Of a stretch of 45,788 nt of DNA, positions 8,564 through 16,128 are shown piece by piece. Below the pieces are notes generated by a model. It was not told where the DNA came from and searched no databases. It saw nothing but the letters and a program-made list of their open reading frames with translations. This DNA is from Rhodobacterales bacterium RIFCSPHIGHO2_02_FULL_62_130 (GTDB taxonomy: Bacteria; Pseudomonadota; Alphaproteobacteria; Rhodobacterales; Rhodobacteraceae). The stretch lies in assembly GCA_001828855.1 (NCBI GenBank), contig MHZT01000007.1:1-45788 (forward strand). The letters are read 5' to 3'. How positions within the stretch are numbered: the first letter of the stretch is position 1; each line of letters begins with the position of its first letter. The position numbers were made by a program, and so were the translations under genes.

Positions 8564-8755
8564 TCACGGCGCCCTCACTGACGGATAGTGCCGATAGAGA
8601 CGCCGAGTGCCGAGGCGTGCTTCAATCGTGTCAGGATCGACATGCCGACCATCGTCGGCACATTCTGCCGCTCGCTTGGAACAGCGGACAGGCGACAGGC
8701 TCGGATCGGGGCCCTTGCCCCGACGCCGAGCCCTCGTTGAGACCGTGGGCATCAT
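8564..8755 (-). CDS. Small Arg-rich ORF, doubtful (63 aa)
   Basis: The ATG overlaps the stop of the preceding 54-aa gene as ATGA, which would allow coupled translation. The predicted product is Arg-rich, contains CSKRAAEC and ends RLYRHYPSVRAP. No family is recognised. The same stretch also holds a 22-25-codon frame (MVGMSILTRLKHASALGVS...) one base out of phase, which looks at least as protein-like, so a frameshifted or decayed gene is possible. Confidence 0.25.
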   Translation of the reverse strand: MMPTVSTRARRRGKGPDPSLSPVRCSKRAAECADDGRHVDPDTIEARLGTRRLYRHYPSVRAP

Positions 8756-8916
8756 GCCCACGGGTCGACCTCAGCGATCACTTGAACCTCGTCTCCGTCG
8801 ATTTCATCGGCGGGGACGGCGCCGAAGGTTCCATCACCTGCCTGAAAGACGACGATCGAGACCATGAGCGTGGCGGCGAGGGAGGCGGCGAAGGCGTGTG
8901 CATCTTTGCGGGACAT
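8752..8916 (-). CDS. Small membrane-anchored hypothetical protein (54 aa)
   Basis: The protein begins MSRKDAHAFAASLAATLMVSIVVFQ, a basic start followed by one hydrophobic segment (residues about 9-24), then an acidic tail rich in Asp and Glu ending EVDPWA. It is therefore predicted to be a single-pass membrane or exported peptide. GGAG lies 10 bp before the ATG at 8914-8916. A perfect 8-bp hairpin (8939-8957) sits 22 nt upstream of the start. No family is recognised. The good ribosome site and leader support a real gene. Confidence 0.5.
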   Translation of the reverse strand: MSRKDAHAFAASLAATLMVSIVVFQAGDGTFGAVPADEIDGDEVQVIAEVDPWA

Positions 8917-9308
8917 CTGTTTGGCTCCTGTCTTGGAGGCGGGGGACCATCCCCCGCGCGACAGGACCCCGCAGGCCCGAAGACTGGCTGACATCACCGG
9001 GTGCGTTCGGCTCGCCCGAATCCACCTGGCGGCACGGGCTCGCCCGTAGTCCGACCCCTTGCGGGTTGATCTCGAAGACAGGATTCGGGGCAAGGAAGGG
9101 AATGGCGAGCGGGGGATGGTGCCCTGACGACTGGAGCCTATTGTCCCGTTGATGCTTGGAACGCCGCCCGCCTCCCGGGCAGGCTCTTGGTTGAAGACCT
9201 CCGTAATGGGGGGATGGATCCTCTGGTGCGCCGCGACAGCGCGGGACGAGGTTCAAGTGGTCGGTGAGAGGTCGGCCCTTCGGCAGGCCCCTCACGCATT
9301 CTCAGGGC
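8917..9308. other. Intergenic region with 8-bp leader hairpin
   Basis: This 392-bp gap lies between the 157-aa and 54-aa genes. It contains a perfect hairpin on the 54-aa gene side: GCGGGGGA (8939-8946), a 3-nt loop, TCCCCCGC (8950-8957). No coding frame with a plausible start and composition was found in the rest. Confidence 0.45.
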
Positions 9309-9782
9309 TCAGGCGGCTAGGTCCGCGCCCCCTGCCCTCTCGCCGTCCTCGGCACCGACGATCTCGATCCGAGCGTTGCGATAGCCCTCTCGCGCGATCC
9401 ATAGCTCGGCCGCGGTGACAGATTCCGCCAGATGTAGTAGCTCGGTGTTTCCACCGAAGTCCAGAAGTACGCGGACCTGCCCGGGCTTCGGTTCCTCGGC
9501 CACCTCAAAGATCAGACGGCTATCCGCCGAATGGCTGCGCATGATGGTGACGAGAATGACCCCGTCCGAGGAGAAGTTGCCCTCATGCAGCGTGAAGGAG
9601 GCCGGAGCCGTCCAGGTGGGATAGACCCGGGGAGGCTCTTTCTTCACAAGGCGGCCGACGCCGTTCGAGCGCTCCCATGCGGCGAGCTTCTTGGTGAACC
9701 GTGCCGGCGGCTTGGTACTGCCGTCGGTATAGCGGATCAGCGCCCCGAGAGGGGCTGTGTAAATGATGGTGGTTGCAGACAT
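9309..9782 (-). CDS. Hypothetical plasmid protein (157 aa)
   Basis: The product begins MSATTIIYTAPLGALIRYTDGSTKPPARFTKKLAAW and has a beta-rich middle ending in WIAREGYRNARIEIVGAEDG. It is soluble, with no signal peptide, and I do not recognise a named family, although similar proteins are common next to ParB-like genes on Rhodobacteraceae plasmids. GAGG sits 6 bp before the ATG at 9780-9782. A 20-bp near-perfect palindrome (9796-9815) directly upstream may be its operator. It follows the large ParB-like gene on the same strand. Confidence 0.65.
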   Translation of the reverse strand: MSATTIIYTAPLGALIRYTDGSTKPPARFTKKLAAWERSNGVGRLVKKEPPRVYPTWTAPASFTLHEGNFSSDGVILVTIMRSHSADSRLIFEVAEEPKPGQVRVLLDFGGNTELLHLAESVTAAELWIAREGYRNARIEIVGAEDGERAGGADLAA

Positions 9783-9795
9783 GATTCCTCATCCC

Positions 9796-9815
9796 GAATG
9801 CGAGTATTCGCATTC
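9796..9815. promoter_or_regulatory. 20-bp palindrome before the 157-aa gene
   Basis: GAATGCGA-GTAT-TCGCATTC has perfect 8-bp arms and lies 13 bp before the start codon at 9782. Its place between a candidate promoter (the AT-rich stretch around 9816-9840) and the gene suits a repressor site. No regulator can be named. Confidence 0.5.
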
Positions 9816-9847
9816 ATCATATTGATATTGCTGTATTTTGTGAGATA

Positions 9848-9869
9848 GGGGGCGGGCACCCCCGCCCCC
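9848..9869 (-). terminator. GC-rich hairpin after the ParB-like gene
   Basis: Arms GGGGGCGGG (9848-9856) and CCCGCCCCC (9861-9869) with a 4-nt loop lie about 14 bp past the stop codon of the ParB-like gene. There is no T-run after it in the minus direction, so it may act as a weak terminator or an RNA-stabilising stem. Confidence 0.4.
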
Positions 9870-9883
9870 CCGGATGGCTCAGA

Positions 9884-12055
9884 TCACTCTGCCGCCATCA
9901 TCGACGCATTGCCGTCGGGCAAATCAGCCGTCAGGAAAGCCGGGAGATCGACATCCTCGGGTTCTACCGCATCCTCCCCCTGCCCCTCTGCGATCGCCTC
10001 GCCGTCGCGCGCTGCGAGAACGACCCGGCGCAGGACCTCGGGCAACCAGCCGCTGCCCTTGAGAAGCCGCTCGGCCTCGGTCGCCATTTCACCCTTCTTC
10101 AGGTGATCGAGCAGCTGCGCGGTCCCTTCCCCCTTCGCCTCGCGCACGGCCTCGAGGATCCGGGCCTTGGGCACGCGGTTGAGGTAGCCATCGACCGTCG
10201 GCTCCCAGCCCGCCTCGACCATGTCGAGATCCACCGCGCGGGCCACCAGATCGGCATGCGTCATGCGGCGGCTCAGACCGCTGGCCGAGATGCCCGCACC
10301 ATAAGGGTTCACCTTCTCATGGAGCGCGTTGATCCCAAAGCTGAGGCAATGCGCCAGGAGTGCCAGACGACTGCCCTGGTCGAGGACCGTCAGATAGTCC
10401 CAGAGCGCGGCATCGTCACCGAGGGGCAGATCAGACTCCCAGGCAGCGTGACGCTCATCGACCAGCTTTGCGACGACGCTGTCCTTGAGATCGGGCGCCT
10501 GCGCCGACATGAAGACATGACGCACGGAGGCTTCGAGACAGCTGCCCGAGGCTGAGGAGGTGCGGAACGTATCCGTCACCAGCTTCAGGAGCAGGAGCGT
10601 CAGCGCCACGTCGGGCGAGCGCCCGATGGCTTCCCGCAGCGCCAAGGTCCGGTGGGCCGTCAGTTCCATGATCAACCGCTCGGGCAAAGGCTTCTGCGCG
10701 CCGTCATCTTCCTCATCGGACGCATCCGCACTGATGGGCTGACCACCCGAGGTGATGACGGTGCCCGGTGTGGAGGAGGCAGTGGGCTGCCAGCCCGAAC
10801 CAGCGACATCACTCCCCTGCCCCATCGCGTCCGCGCCATCGCCATCCTGGACCGCGGTCTCCGCACGCGGCTCATCCTCGGGCCGGACATAGCCACGATA
10901 GACCGCACGACTGCCGTCCCGATCGAGCGTCACGAAGACGCCCGCGCGCGCAACCTCGGCTGGATCGTAGATCAGCGGTCGCTGTTCGAGCGCTTCCATC
11001 GCCATTTCGAGCTGCCCAAGCCGGGCATCGATTTCCTCGGGGTACTCGTCCTGGCCGGAGTATTCCTCCTCCAGCGCACGATACTCGGCGAGGAGCGCCG
11101 CATGGGCCGCGCTTTCCTCGTCGGCCATCGGTGCGGCATCACCGGCCAGACGCCGCAGACCGTGGCTGTAGCCATAGGGCAGGTCGGTTGCCACCTCGAT
11201 CCACTTCCAGCCTTCGGAAACGAGCGCTTGGGCCTCAGCCTGAAGCTTCTCGGCGACCAGCCGGTCGAGGAGGGCAGGGTCCTCGAGCCAGCCGCCGTCA
11301 TCGCCTTGGAAGAGATCGCGCAGCACGACACCGCCCGCCGCCTCATAGGCATCGACACCCATGAAGATCGCGCGACGATCCGAGGCCCGGACAGAGGTCT
11401 CGGTCAGCATACGCCGGATGGCATAGGGCTCCTTGTTCCAGGAGTTCTTCACCGCATCCCAGACCTGCACCTGACGCGCGTGATCCGGGTTCACCGTGAA
11501 AGCCATCAGCTGTTCCAGCGTCATGCCATCCTCGGCATAGATCTCGAGCAGGGCAGGGGCTACGGAGGCAAGTTTCAGGCGCTGCTTGACGATCTGGGGC
11601 GTCACGAAGAAGGCCGCCGCAATCGCTTCCTCGCCCTGACCCTTCTCGCGCAAGGCCTGGAAAGCGCGGAACTGGTCAAGCGGGTGCAGAGCGACACGTT
11701 GCATGTTCTCCGCCAGCGAGTCGTCCTCCGCCAGGATTTCCGACGTCGTATCCCGGACGATGCAAGGGATCGGCGCAGTCTTCGCCAGCCGCTTCTGCTT
11801 CACCAGCAGCGACAGCGCCTGAAAGCGACGACCACCGGCCGGGATTTCGAACAGCCCGGTCTCAACGCCCTCGGCATCGAGCATTGGCCGGACGTTCAAG
11901 CCCTGCAGCAGGCCGCGCCGCGCGATGTCCTCAGCAAGTTCCTCGACCGAGACGCCCGCCTTGATGCGCCGCACGTTGGACTGGCTCAGAACGAGCTTGT
12001 CGAAGGGAATGTCCCGCGAGGGGGACAGGGTGACTTTCTGGGCAACTTTCGCCAT
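9884..12055 (-). CDS. Large ParB/RepB/Spo0J-like nuclease-domain protein (723 aa)
   Basis: The N-terminal part is a ParB/Srx domain: VRRIKAGVSVEELAEDIARRGLLQGLNVRP, then the box-II-like GGRRFQAL motif (residues about 75-82) and ENMQRVALHPLDQFRAF, followed by a KorB-like helix-turn-helix region (FFVTPQIVKQRLKLA). The remaining 450 residues are acidic and helical and are not in true partition ParBs (about 300 aa). It is distinct from RepB of this replicon. Such proteins are plasmid-backbone genes of uncertain role. The ATG at 12053-12055 has GGAG about 8 bp upstream and a conserved leader hairpin 18 nt upstream. The gene follows repC and the tandem palindromes on the same strand. Confidence 0.85.
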   Translation of the reverse strand: MAKVAQKVTLSPSRDIPFDKLVLSQSNVRRIKAGVSVEELAEDIARRGLLQGLNVRPMLDAEGVETGLFEIPAGGRRFQALSLLVKQKRLAKTAPIPCIVRDTTSEILAEDDSLAENMQRVALHPLDQFRAFQALREKGQGEEAIAAAFFVTPQIVKQRLKLASVAPALLEIYAEDGMTLEQLMAFTVNPDHARQVQVWDAVKNSWNKEPYAIRRMLTETSVRASDRRAIFMGVDAYEAAGGVVLRDLFQGDDGGWLEDPALLDRLVAEKLQAEAQALVSEGWKWIEVATDLPYGYSHGLRRLAGDAAPMADEESAAHAALLAEYRALEEEYSGQDEYPEEIDARLGQLEMAMEALEQRPLIYDPAEVARAGVFVTLDRDGSRAVYRGYVRPEDEPRAETAVQDGDGADAMGQGSDVAGSGWQPTASSTPGTVITSGGQPISADASDEEDDGAQKPLPERLIMELTAHRTLALREAIGRSPDVALTLLLLKLVTDTFRTSSASGSCLEASVRHVFMSAQAPDLKDSVVAKLVDERHAAWESDLPLGDDAALWDYLTVLDQGSRLALLAHCLSFGINALHEKVNPYGAGISASGLSRRMTHADLVARAVDLDMVEAGWEPTVDGYLNRVPKARILEAVREAKGEGTAQLLDHLKKGEMATEAERLLKGSGWLPEVLRRVVLAARDGEAIAEGQGEDAVEPEDVDLPAFLTADLPDGNASMMAAE

Positions 12056-12073
12056 CAGTTCTTCTCCACGACG

Positions 12074-12094
12074 GGCGCCGGAAGCCACTCTCCC
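12074..12094 (-). repeat. Leader hairpin repeat, copy 2
   Basis: On the minus strand this starts GGGAGAGTGGCTTCCGG and folds as GGGAG-AGTGG-CTTCC with one G-U pair. It is 20/21 identical to the element before the DUF932 gene nearly 9 kb away and lies at exactly the same 18-nt distance from its start codon. Confidence 0.6.
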
Positions 12095-12152
12095 GATCTC
12101 ACTCACCGTCACCCCTCAAACCCACAGCCCTTTCCCTCTCTGAGGAGGCCTC

Positions 12153-12207
12153 ATGTTTACCGGGGTATACATGAGGCACAGAGGTCTATGTTTACCGGGG
12201 TATACAT
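12153..12207. repeat. Tandem 20-bp imperfect palindromes at the end of repC
   Basis: ATGTTTACCGGGGTATACAT occurs twice without change, at 12153-12172 and 12188-12207, 35 bp apart start to start. Each copy is a dyad with 16 of 20 positions symmetric (half site ATGTWTACC). The second copy overlaps the repC stop codon. Partition sites of repABC replicons are often just downstream of repC, so this may be the RepB-binding parS. It could equally be an operator for the ParB-like gene that starts 98 bp further on. Confidence 0.6.
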
Positions 12208-13367
12208 CAAGCGGCGTACCCTACTGATGAACTGGTAGCTCGGCACTTTGTGAGGGAGCGGAACATGCGCACAAAATCGAATCCTTCTTCGGAGGCACGT
12301 TTGGTTAGCGCATGGAGATATGCACTCGGCCGGCGGATTTTCTCGAATGCTTCTACAAGGCCCAGGATTGCCAATGCCGATCCAAGGCTGCCCATTGTTC
12401 TGCGCGCAATATCGATGTCATGTTTTTCGAGTCCGATTGCTGGAGCAAGTGTATCAGAGAGGCGTACGACATCATTCCAGTCCTGAGCTGGCGCCATAGC
12501 AAAAGCAGCAGCATTCTTGGCTAGTGCCATGCATTCGGCCACAGTTATGTCGCTACTCTCTTCGTTTTCGCAGCTACTCGGTGTAGCGGCCGGATTCTCT
12601 GGGCTCTGTTTTTTCCGCGCATGTTCAGATTCATAGTTTTCTTTTTTTGAACTCTGAATGTGCCGGTCATTTTGGCTGTCGCTGACGGTCAAAACAGTGG
12701 TGACAATAGTGTCCGGAGTAGTTGTCGTCGGTAGTTCCGCCTGAAGTTGCTTCACGATTTCGTCTAATTGGTCGCATGACAGGGAACGGCGAATGGCGCG
12801 ACGTGCGTGTTCTGCCAACTCGGGCTGAATGCATGCGGCGTGGTGGTAGAGAATGTCCCGGATTACCGAGCGCAATGCCTTAGTCCGGATCTCGTTTCTC
12901 AGACATTGCTCTGCAAGAGCGGTGAGATGATTGCGGATGGCGAACAGGGGCGACAGGTCGATCCCGTAGGTTAGCCTCACGTCTGGAGTATCGTCGCGCA
13001 CCTGGTATCGCTTTCCGTTCGGGCTCGACCGTCGTGCGATGAAACCGCACGTTCTCAGGTGCTCCAGTCGGCGTCTGAGCGTGCGTTCATCAATCCCATC
13101 GCAACGCTCGATCAACACTCGGTTTGAGGCAAAGACAACGAGTGAATCAGGGGCAGCTGATGACGGAATAAACGACAGGAGACCTCGCAGAACGGCGATG
13201 TCGCGGTCTCGCAAGCCAAGGTGTTTGCGGCTGCGGCGCACCAGGTCCAGAAGCGACCAGCGTGCGTCGTCAGCCCTCTTTGGCGTCTCTGTAAGAGGGT
13301 CTTTCTGGTTATAATTATTCGTGCGCCGAACGTGCCGCGGCACGGGCGATGACATGATGTGTTCCAT
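12207..13367 (-). CDS. repC: Replication initiator RepC
   Basis: This 386-aa protein is the replication initiator of a repABC plasmid. The N-terminal half has the winged-helix pattern of the family (WSLLDLVRRSRKHLGLRDRDIAVLRGLLSFIP, then RRLEHLRTCGFIARRSSPNGKRY). The linker (residues 200-270) is polar and low-complexity, and the C-terminal domain ends SAYLHALTKRA...FVRMFRSL. Known RepC proteins bind an origin inside their own coding sequence. The first ATG (13365-13367) is used; a second in-frame ATG four codons on has GGAAC about 4 bp upstream and is equally plausible. repC is less GC-rich than its neighbours. It is the third gene of the operon, and its dosage is probably limited by the antisense RNA region upstream. 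Confidence 0.93.
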   Translation of the reverse strand: MEHIMSSPVPRHVRRTNNYNQKDPLTETPKRADDARWSLLDLVRRSRKHLGLRDRDIAVLRGLLSFIPSSAAPDSLVVFASNRVLIERCDGIDERTLRRRLEHLRTCGFIARRSSPNGKRYQVRDDTPDVRLTYGIDLSPLFAIRNHLTALAEQCLRNEIRTKALRSVIRDILYHHAACIQPELAEHARRAIRRSLSCDQLDEIVKQLQAELPTTTTPDTIVTTVLTVSDSQNDRHIQSSKKENYESEHARKKQSPENPAATPSSCENEESSDITVAECMALAKNAAAFAMAPAQDWNDVVRLSDTLAPAIGLEKHDIDIARRTMGSLGSALAILGLVEAFEKIRRPSAYLHALTKRASEEGFDFVRMFRSLTKCRATSSSVGYAA

Positions 13368-13482
13368 GGTTCTATCAGCGGAATGCTCGGGTCAGCCAAG
13401 TGAAGACCGTGCAGCCATGCTCGTTTGTGTCCGTCTCTCTTCAGAAAAAGGATAAAAGAGATACGATCACCGCGAAGCGATG

Positions 13483-13603
13483 TTGCGTGTGATTCGGGCC
13501 TGCGCTAGTCTGCTCTTGCTAGAAGATGAGCATTGTCAGGGTTGGCGCCCTGTGCTGTGCGCGGGCCTTCCGGGTGGTTTCCATTCGGGAGGCCTATCCT
13601 TTT
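13483..13603 (+). ncRNA. Candidate antisense RNA (incompatibility ctRNA) of repABC
   Basis: The 272-bp repB-repC gap is where repABC plasmids encode a small antisense RNA that limits repC expression. On the plus strand, antisense to the repC leader, there is a -35 TTGCGT (13483-13488), a 17-bp spacer and a -10 TAGTCT (13506-13511). These are followed by a stem-loop CAGGG/CCCTG (13537-13552), a second stem GGCCTTCC/GGGAGGCC (13564-13594, one G-U pair) and a T-rich TATCCTTTT. The RNA would be about 85 nt. The promoter match is modest and transcription is not proven. Confidence 0.45.
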
Positions 13604-13639
13604 CCGTCACTGCTCCTCTGTTGTTTTCGTTGCATTCCG

Positions 13640-14632
13640 TCAGTCCTTCTTCGCCGACTGGCTGAGGAATTCTTCGTGCAGCCGCCGAAACACGGGATCG
13701 GCGTTAGTGTGGAGCCAGCTCGCGAAATCACGGTGCCGGGCTGATGGCCGGAAGCCTAACGTGCCTCTGGTAAGGTCAATCTCCCCAAGTGCTGTGCCGT
13801 CTTGTGCTTTGATCTTGAGGGTCGATTTCCCCTTCTCCGCTCGCTCTTGTTTCGTCGTTTCCGCCAACGGAAGAGCCTTTATCCAGGCCGCAAATCTTTC
13901 GTCCGAGGTTGATCCGTCGAGAAAAGGATCAGGGTGGACTGAAAGGACGTTAATCTTCCTCTCGAGAACCGTCACAGCGAGTTCGTACCAGCGTTTCCAG
14001 CCGATCGATGGAGCCGCGCCAATGCGCTCAAGTACTTCTCGCGGGAATGCTTCGCGCACCTTGCGCATATGCGAAGTATGGCTGCGGTTAACGTTTAGCG
14101 CGTCCTGAACCACGCGGGCGTCATAGCCTGCCTCTTCCAGATCGCCCGCAAAAAGAGCTTTCTCGATGAAGGACGGATCCTTGCGGACGTTGTTCTCCTG
14201 TCCCTGGGCCAGCACCGCCTCTTCATCAGACAGGGTGCGGATCAGTGCCTTGACGGGTGTTCCCAGGCCCCGGATAGCGGCAAGCCTGCGCCTGCCGTAG
14301 ACAACCTGATACCTGCCGCTGAGCTTTGGGTGAGGCCGAAGCAGGATTGGAACCTGCTGCCCATGCTTGGTAATACTTTCGCGAAGGTCAGCGACATCTT
14401 CGTCGAGCGCACCCATGCGATCCTTCAGCCCGGTGTCTTCGATGAGGTCAGGATCGATGTCCTGCACCGAACGACTGCTGACGCTGCGAAGGTCGTTGCG
14501 GATGGCCGCGATGGGGCCGGCACTTTGAAAGACCTCGGGCATCTTTGCGGCTGGGCGGGGCAGGGGGCCCTTGGCATCCTCATCGGGCCGCGCGGCCGGT
14601 GTGATACCTTCGAACATGTTCTTTCTGGCCAT
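13640..14632 (-). CDS. repB: Plasmid partition protein RepB (ParB)
   Basis: This 330-aa ParB-family centromere-binding protein has the N-terminal ParB box region (GQQVPILLRPHPKLSGRYQ, VVYGRRRLAAIR about residues 120-130) and the QENNVRKDPSFIEKA segment, then a helix-turn-helix (ARVVQDALNVNRSHTSHMRKV). It begins MARKNMFEGITP, as usual for RepB. The ATG at 14630-14632 comes one base after the repA stop codon, so translation is coupled, and GGGGGAGAT lies 7 bp upstream. RepB binds parS and, with RepA, represses the operon. The dyads at 12153-12207 are candidate binding sites. Confidence 0.95.
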   Translation of the reverse strand: MARKNMFEGITPAARPDEDAKGPLPRPAAKMPEVFQSAGPIAAIRNDLRSVSSRSVQDIDPDLIEDTGLKDRMGALDEDVADLRESITKHGQQVPILLRPHPKLSGRYQVVYGRRRLAAIRGLGTPVKALIRTLSDEEAVLAQGQENNVRKDPSFIEKALFAGDLEEAGYDARVVQDALNVNRSHTSHMRKVREAFPREVLERIGAAPSIGWKRWYELAVTVLERKINVLSVHPDPFLDGSTSDERFAAWIKALPLAETTKQERAEKGKSTLKIKAQDGTALGEIDLTRGTLGFRPSARHRDFASWLHTNADPVFRRLHEEFLSQSAKKD

Positions 14633-14633
14633 G

Positions 14634-15809
14634 TCAGTATCTCCCCCAAGCCCTGTGGATGTCCTGCTCCAGCTCGCGCGCAACTGCATTGATGGATTCC
14701 ATCGCGCGGTCATAGGTGTTTCGGTTCATGCTGCCGCGACCAACCTCGAACAAGGTTTGATGTGTTAGCCCCGCGTCAGAAACTGCTGTGGACTTCAGGA
14801 ATGTCTCCGTCATCACGCGCTTGCCAAAGTTTGCGCGCAGCAACCCGGCAACTTGCGCCTGAGGCCCGTCCGAAGGCTCAAAACGCGACACGAGGTAACG
14901 CAGAAAGTCATAATCCAGGGTCATCCCGGCGTCCCTGATCGTGTCGAGCAAAGACGAAGTCATGGTCAGGAACTGGGCAAGCGACGCCACATCGATGAAG
15001 TTCGGGACCACCGGAATGATGATGGAAGACGATGCCACCAAGGCAGACAAGGTCAAGAAACCAAGCTGCGGCGGACAATCGATGAAGACCAGATCGTAAC
15101 TCGCCTCAACCGACAGGATTGCCTCGCGCAGGCGCAAATAGAAGGGCGGTTCCGAGCCGCGACGGAGGGCATAAGGCGTTTCGGTCTCGTATTCTGACAG
15201 GATCAGACCGCCGGCAGCAATGTCGAGGCCGTGGAAATAGGTCTTCCGGACGACCTCGCCCATCGGAAGCGGGTCTTCATACCGGATGGCGTCATAGATC
15301 GTGCCCTGGTGCGTGAAGTCGATTTCCGGGCGCAGCCCCGTCATCGACGACAAGGAAGCCTGAGGGTCCATGTCGATTACCAGCACCCGGTAGCCGTGCA
15401 AGGCATACCACTGGCTGAGGTAAGCCGCCGTCGTCGTTTTTGCCGAGCCGCCCTTGAAGGAGACACAGGAGATGATCTGGAGCGGCTCTGTCCCGACGCG
15501 ACCCCGCAAATAAAGCGAAGGGTCGCGAGTAGTTCGCGCGAGCGCCAACCGGATCTGTGCCAAGTCTTCGGCTGAGTAAACTTTGCGTCCGCGGTCATCG
15601 AGCGGCACGTCGGGGATCTTGTCTTCAGCATGGAGTTTGCGCAGATGGCCTGGTGCGAGCCCAAGAAACTCTGCAGCCTCCGTCGATGAGAAGCCCCTCA
15701 AGTGCTTACTAGCGTCCGGCGCAAAATTGCGCTCCAGATGCATGCGGATCGACTCATGCAATGTGGCTGCGTCGCTTTGGAGCTCTGCAAAAACACGCTC
15801 TTCGGTCAT
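14634..15809 (-). CDS. repA: Plasmid partition ATPase RepA (ParA)
   Basis: This 391-aa ParA-type ATPase has an N-terminal MerR/HTH-like domain (residues 40-75: FSSTEAAEFLGLAPGHLRKLH) that binds the operator. It is followed by a deviant Walker A motif KGGSAKTT (119-126), a switch I/A' region VIDMDPQASLS and a B motif LVFIDCPPQLG. RepA drives plasmid segregation and autorepresses repABC. The ATG at 15807-15809 is chosen because GAGG lies about 9 bp upstream and family members start near here; longer readings would cross the operator region. Palindromes at 15831-15847 and 15920-15936 lie upstream. Confidence 0.95.
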   Translation of the reverse strand: MTEERVFAELQSDAATLHESIRMHLERNFAPDASKHLRGFSSTEAAEFLGLAPGHLRKLHAEDKIPDVPLDDRGRKVYSAEDLAQIRLALARTTRDPSLYLRGRVGTEPLQIISCVSFKGGSAKTTTAAYLSQWYALHGYRVLVIDMDPQASLSSMTGLRPEIDFTHQGTIYDAIRYEDPLPMGEVVRKTYFHGLDIAAGGLILSEYETETPYALRRGSEPPFYLRLREAILSVEASYDLVFIDCPPQLGFLTLSALVASSSIIIPVVPNFIDVASLAQFLTMTSSLLDTIRDAGMTLDYDFLRYLVSRFEPSDGPQAQVAGLLRANFGKRVMTETFLKSTAVSDAGLTHQTLFEVGRGSMNRNTYDRAMESINAVARELEQDIHRAWGRY

Positions 15810-16128
15810 ACTGCCCTCGCCTCTGTAGTGGTGCGGTTCGTCCGCACTCACTGTGCTCATTCGAGCTACTTGCTTGTCGTAGCGCGGAAATGTGCAATTC
15901 TCGCCGATCTCCGCTACGAACATGAATGCTTCATGTCGGGCAGCCGCGCAAGAAGTTTCTACAGATCGTGCCTGAAGCTAAGGGTGTTAGGAAGGTCAGT
16001 CATTGCCAACACTTTCTACTGTCATGTTTTATAAAGAAGATTCACTAAGGCTCGCAAGCCGGGCGTTGCCTAGATGTTGTGGTGCTCGCTGGGTGTTCGA
16101 TCCTGTGGGAGCTCGTCCGTTCGAATCG
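15810..16128. promoter_or_regulatory. repABC control region with two palindromes
   Basis: This 319-bp gap lies upstream of repA. It contains GTGCGG-TTCGT-CCGCAC (15831-15847), 21 bp from the repA start, and a perfect dyad ACATGAA-TGC-TTCATGT (15920-15936). Both are candidate operators for RepA/RepB autorepression; the first could also be a partition site. I saw no copy of the 20-bp palindrome that ends repC. No gene is evident in the rest. Confidence 0.5.

Noticed and set aside
12153-12207. Reading the tandem palindromes as replication iterons
   Set aside because: There are only two copies, each a dyad, and repABC origins lie inside repC rather than in iterons. Partition site or operator is more likely.
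12153-12207. The rhizobial parS consensus (GTT-inner GC-AAC dyad) in the repABC region
   Set aside because: No clear match was seen by eye in 12100-16100, so I did not annotate one; the dyads found have other sequences.
10652-12238. Long plus-strand frame (528 codons) opposite the ParB-like gene
   Set aside because: It is Arg/His/Leu-rich in the way of a shadow frame in GC-rich DNA. The minus strand has a clear ParB domain.
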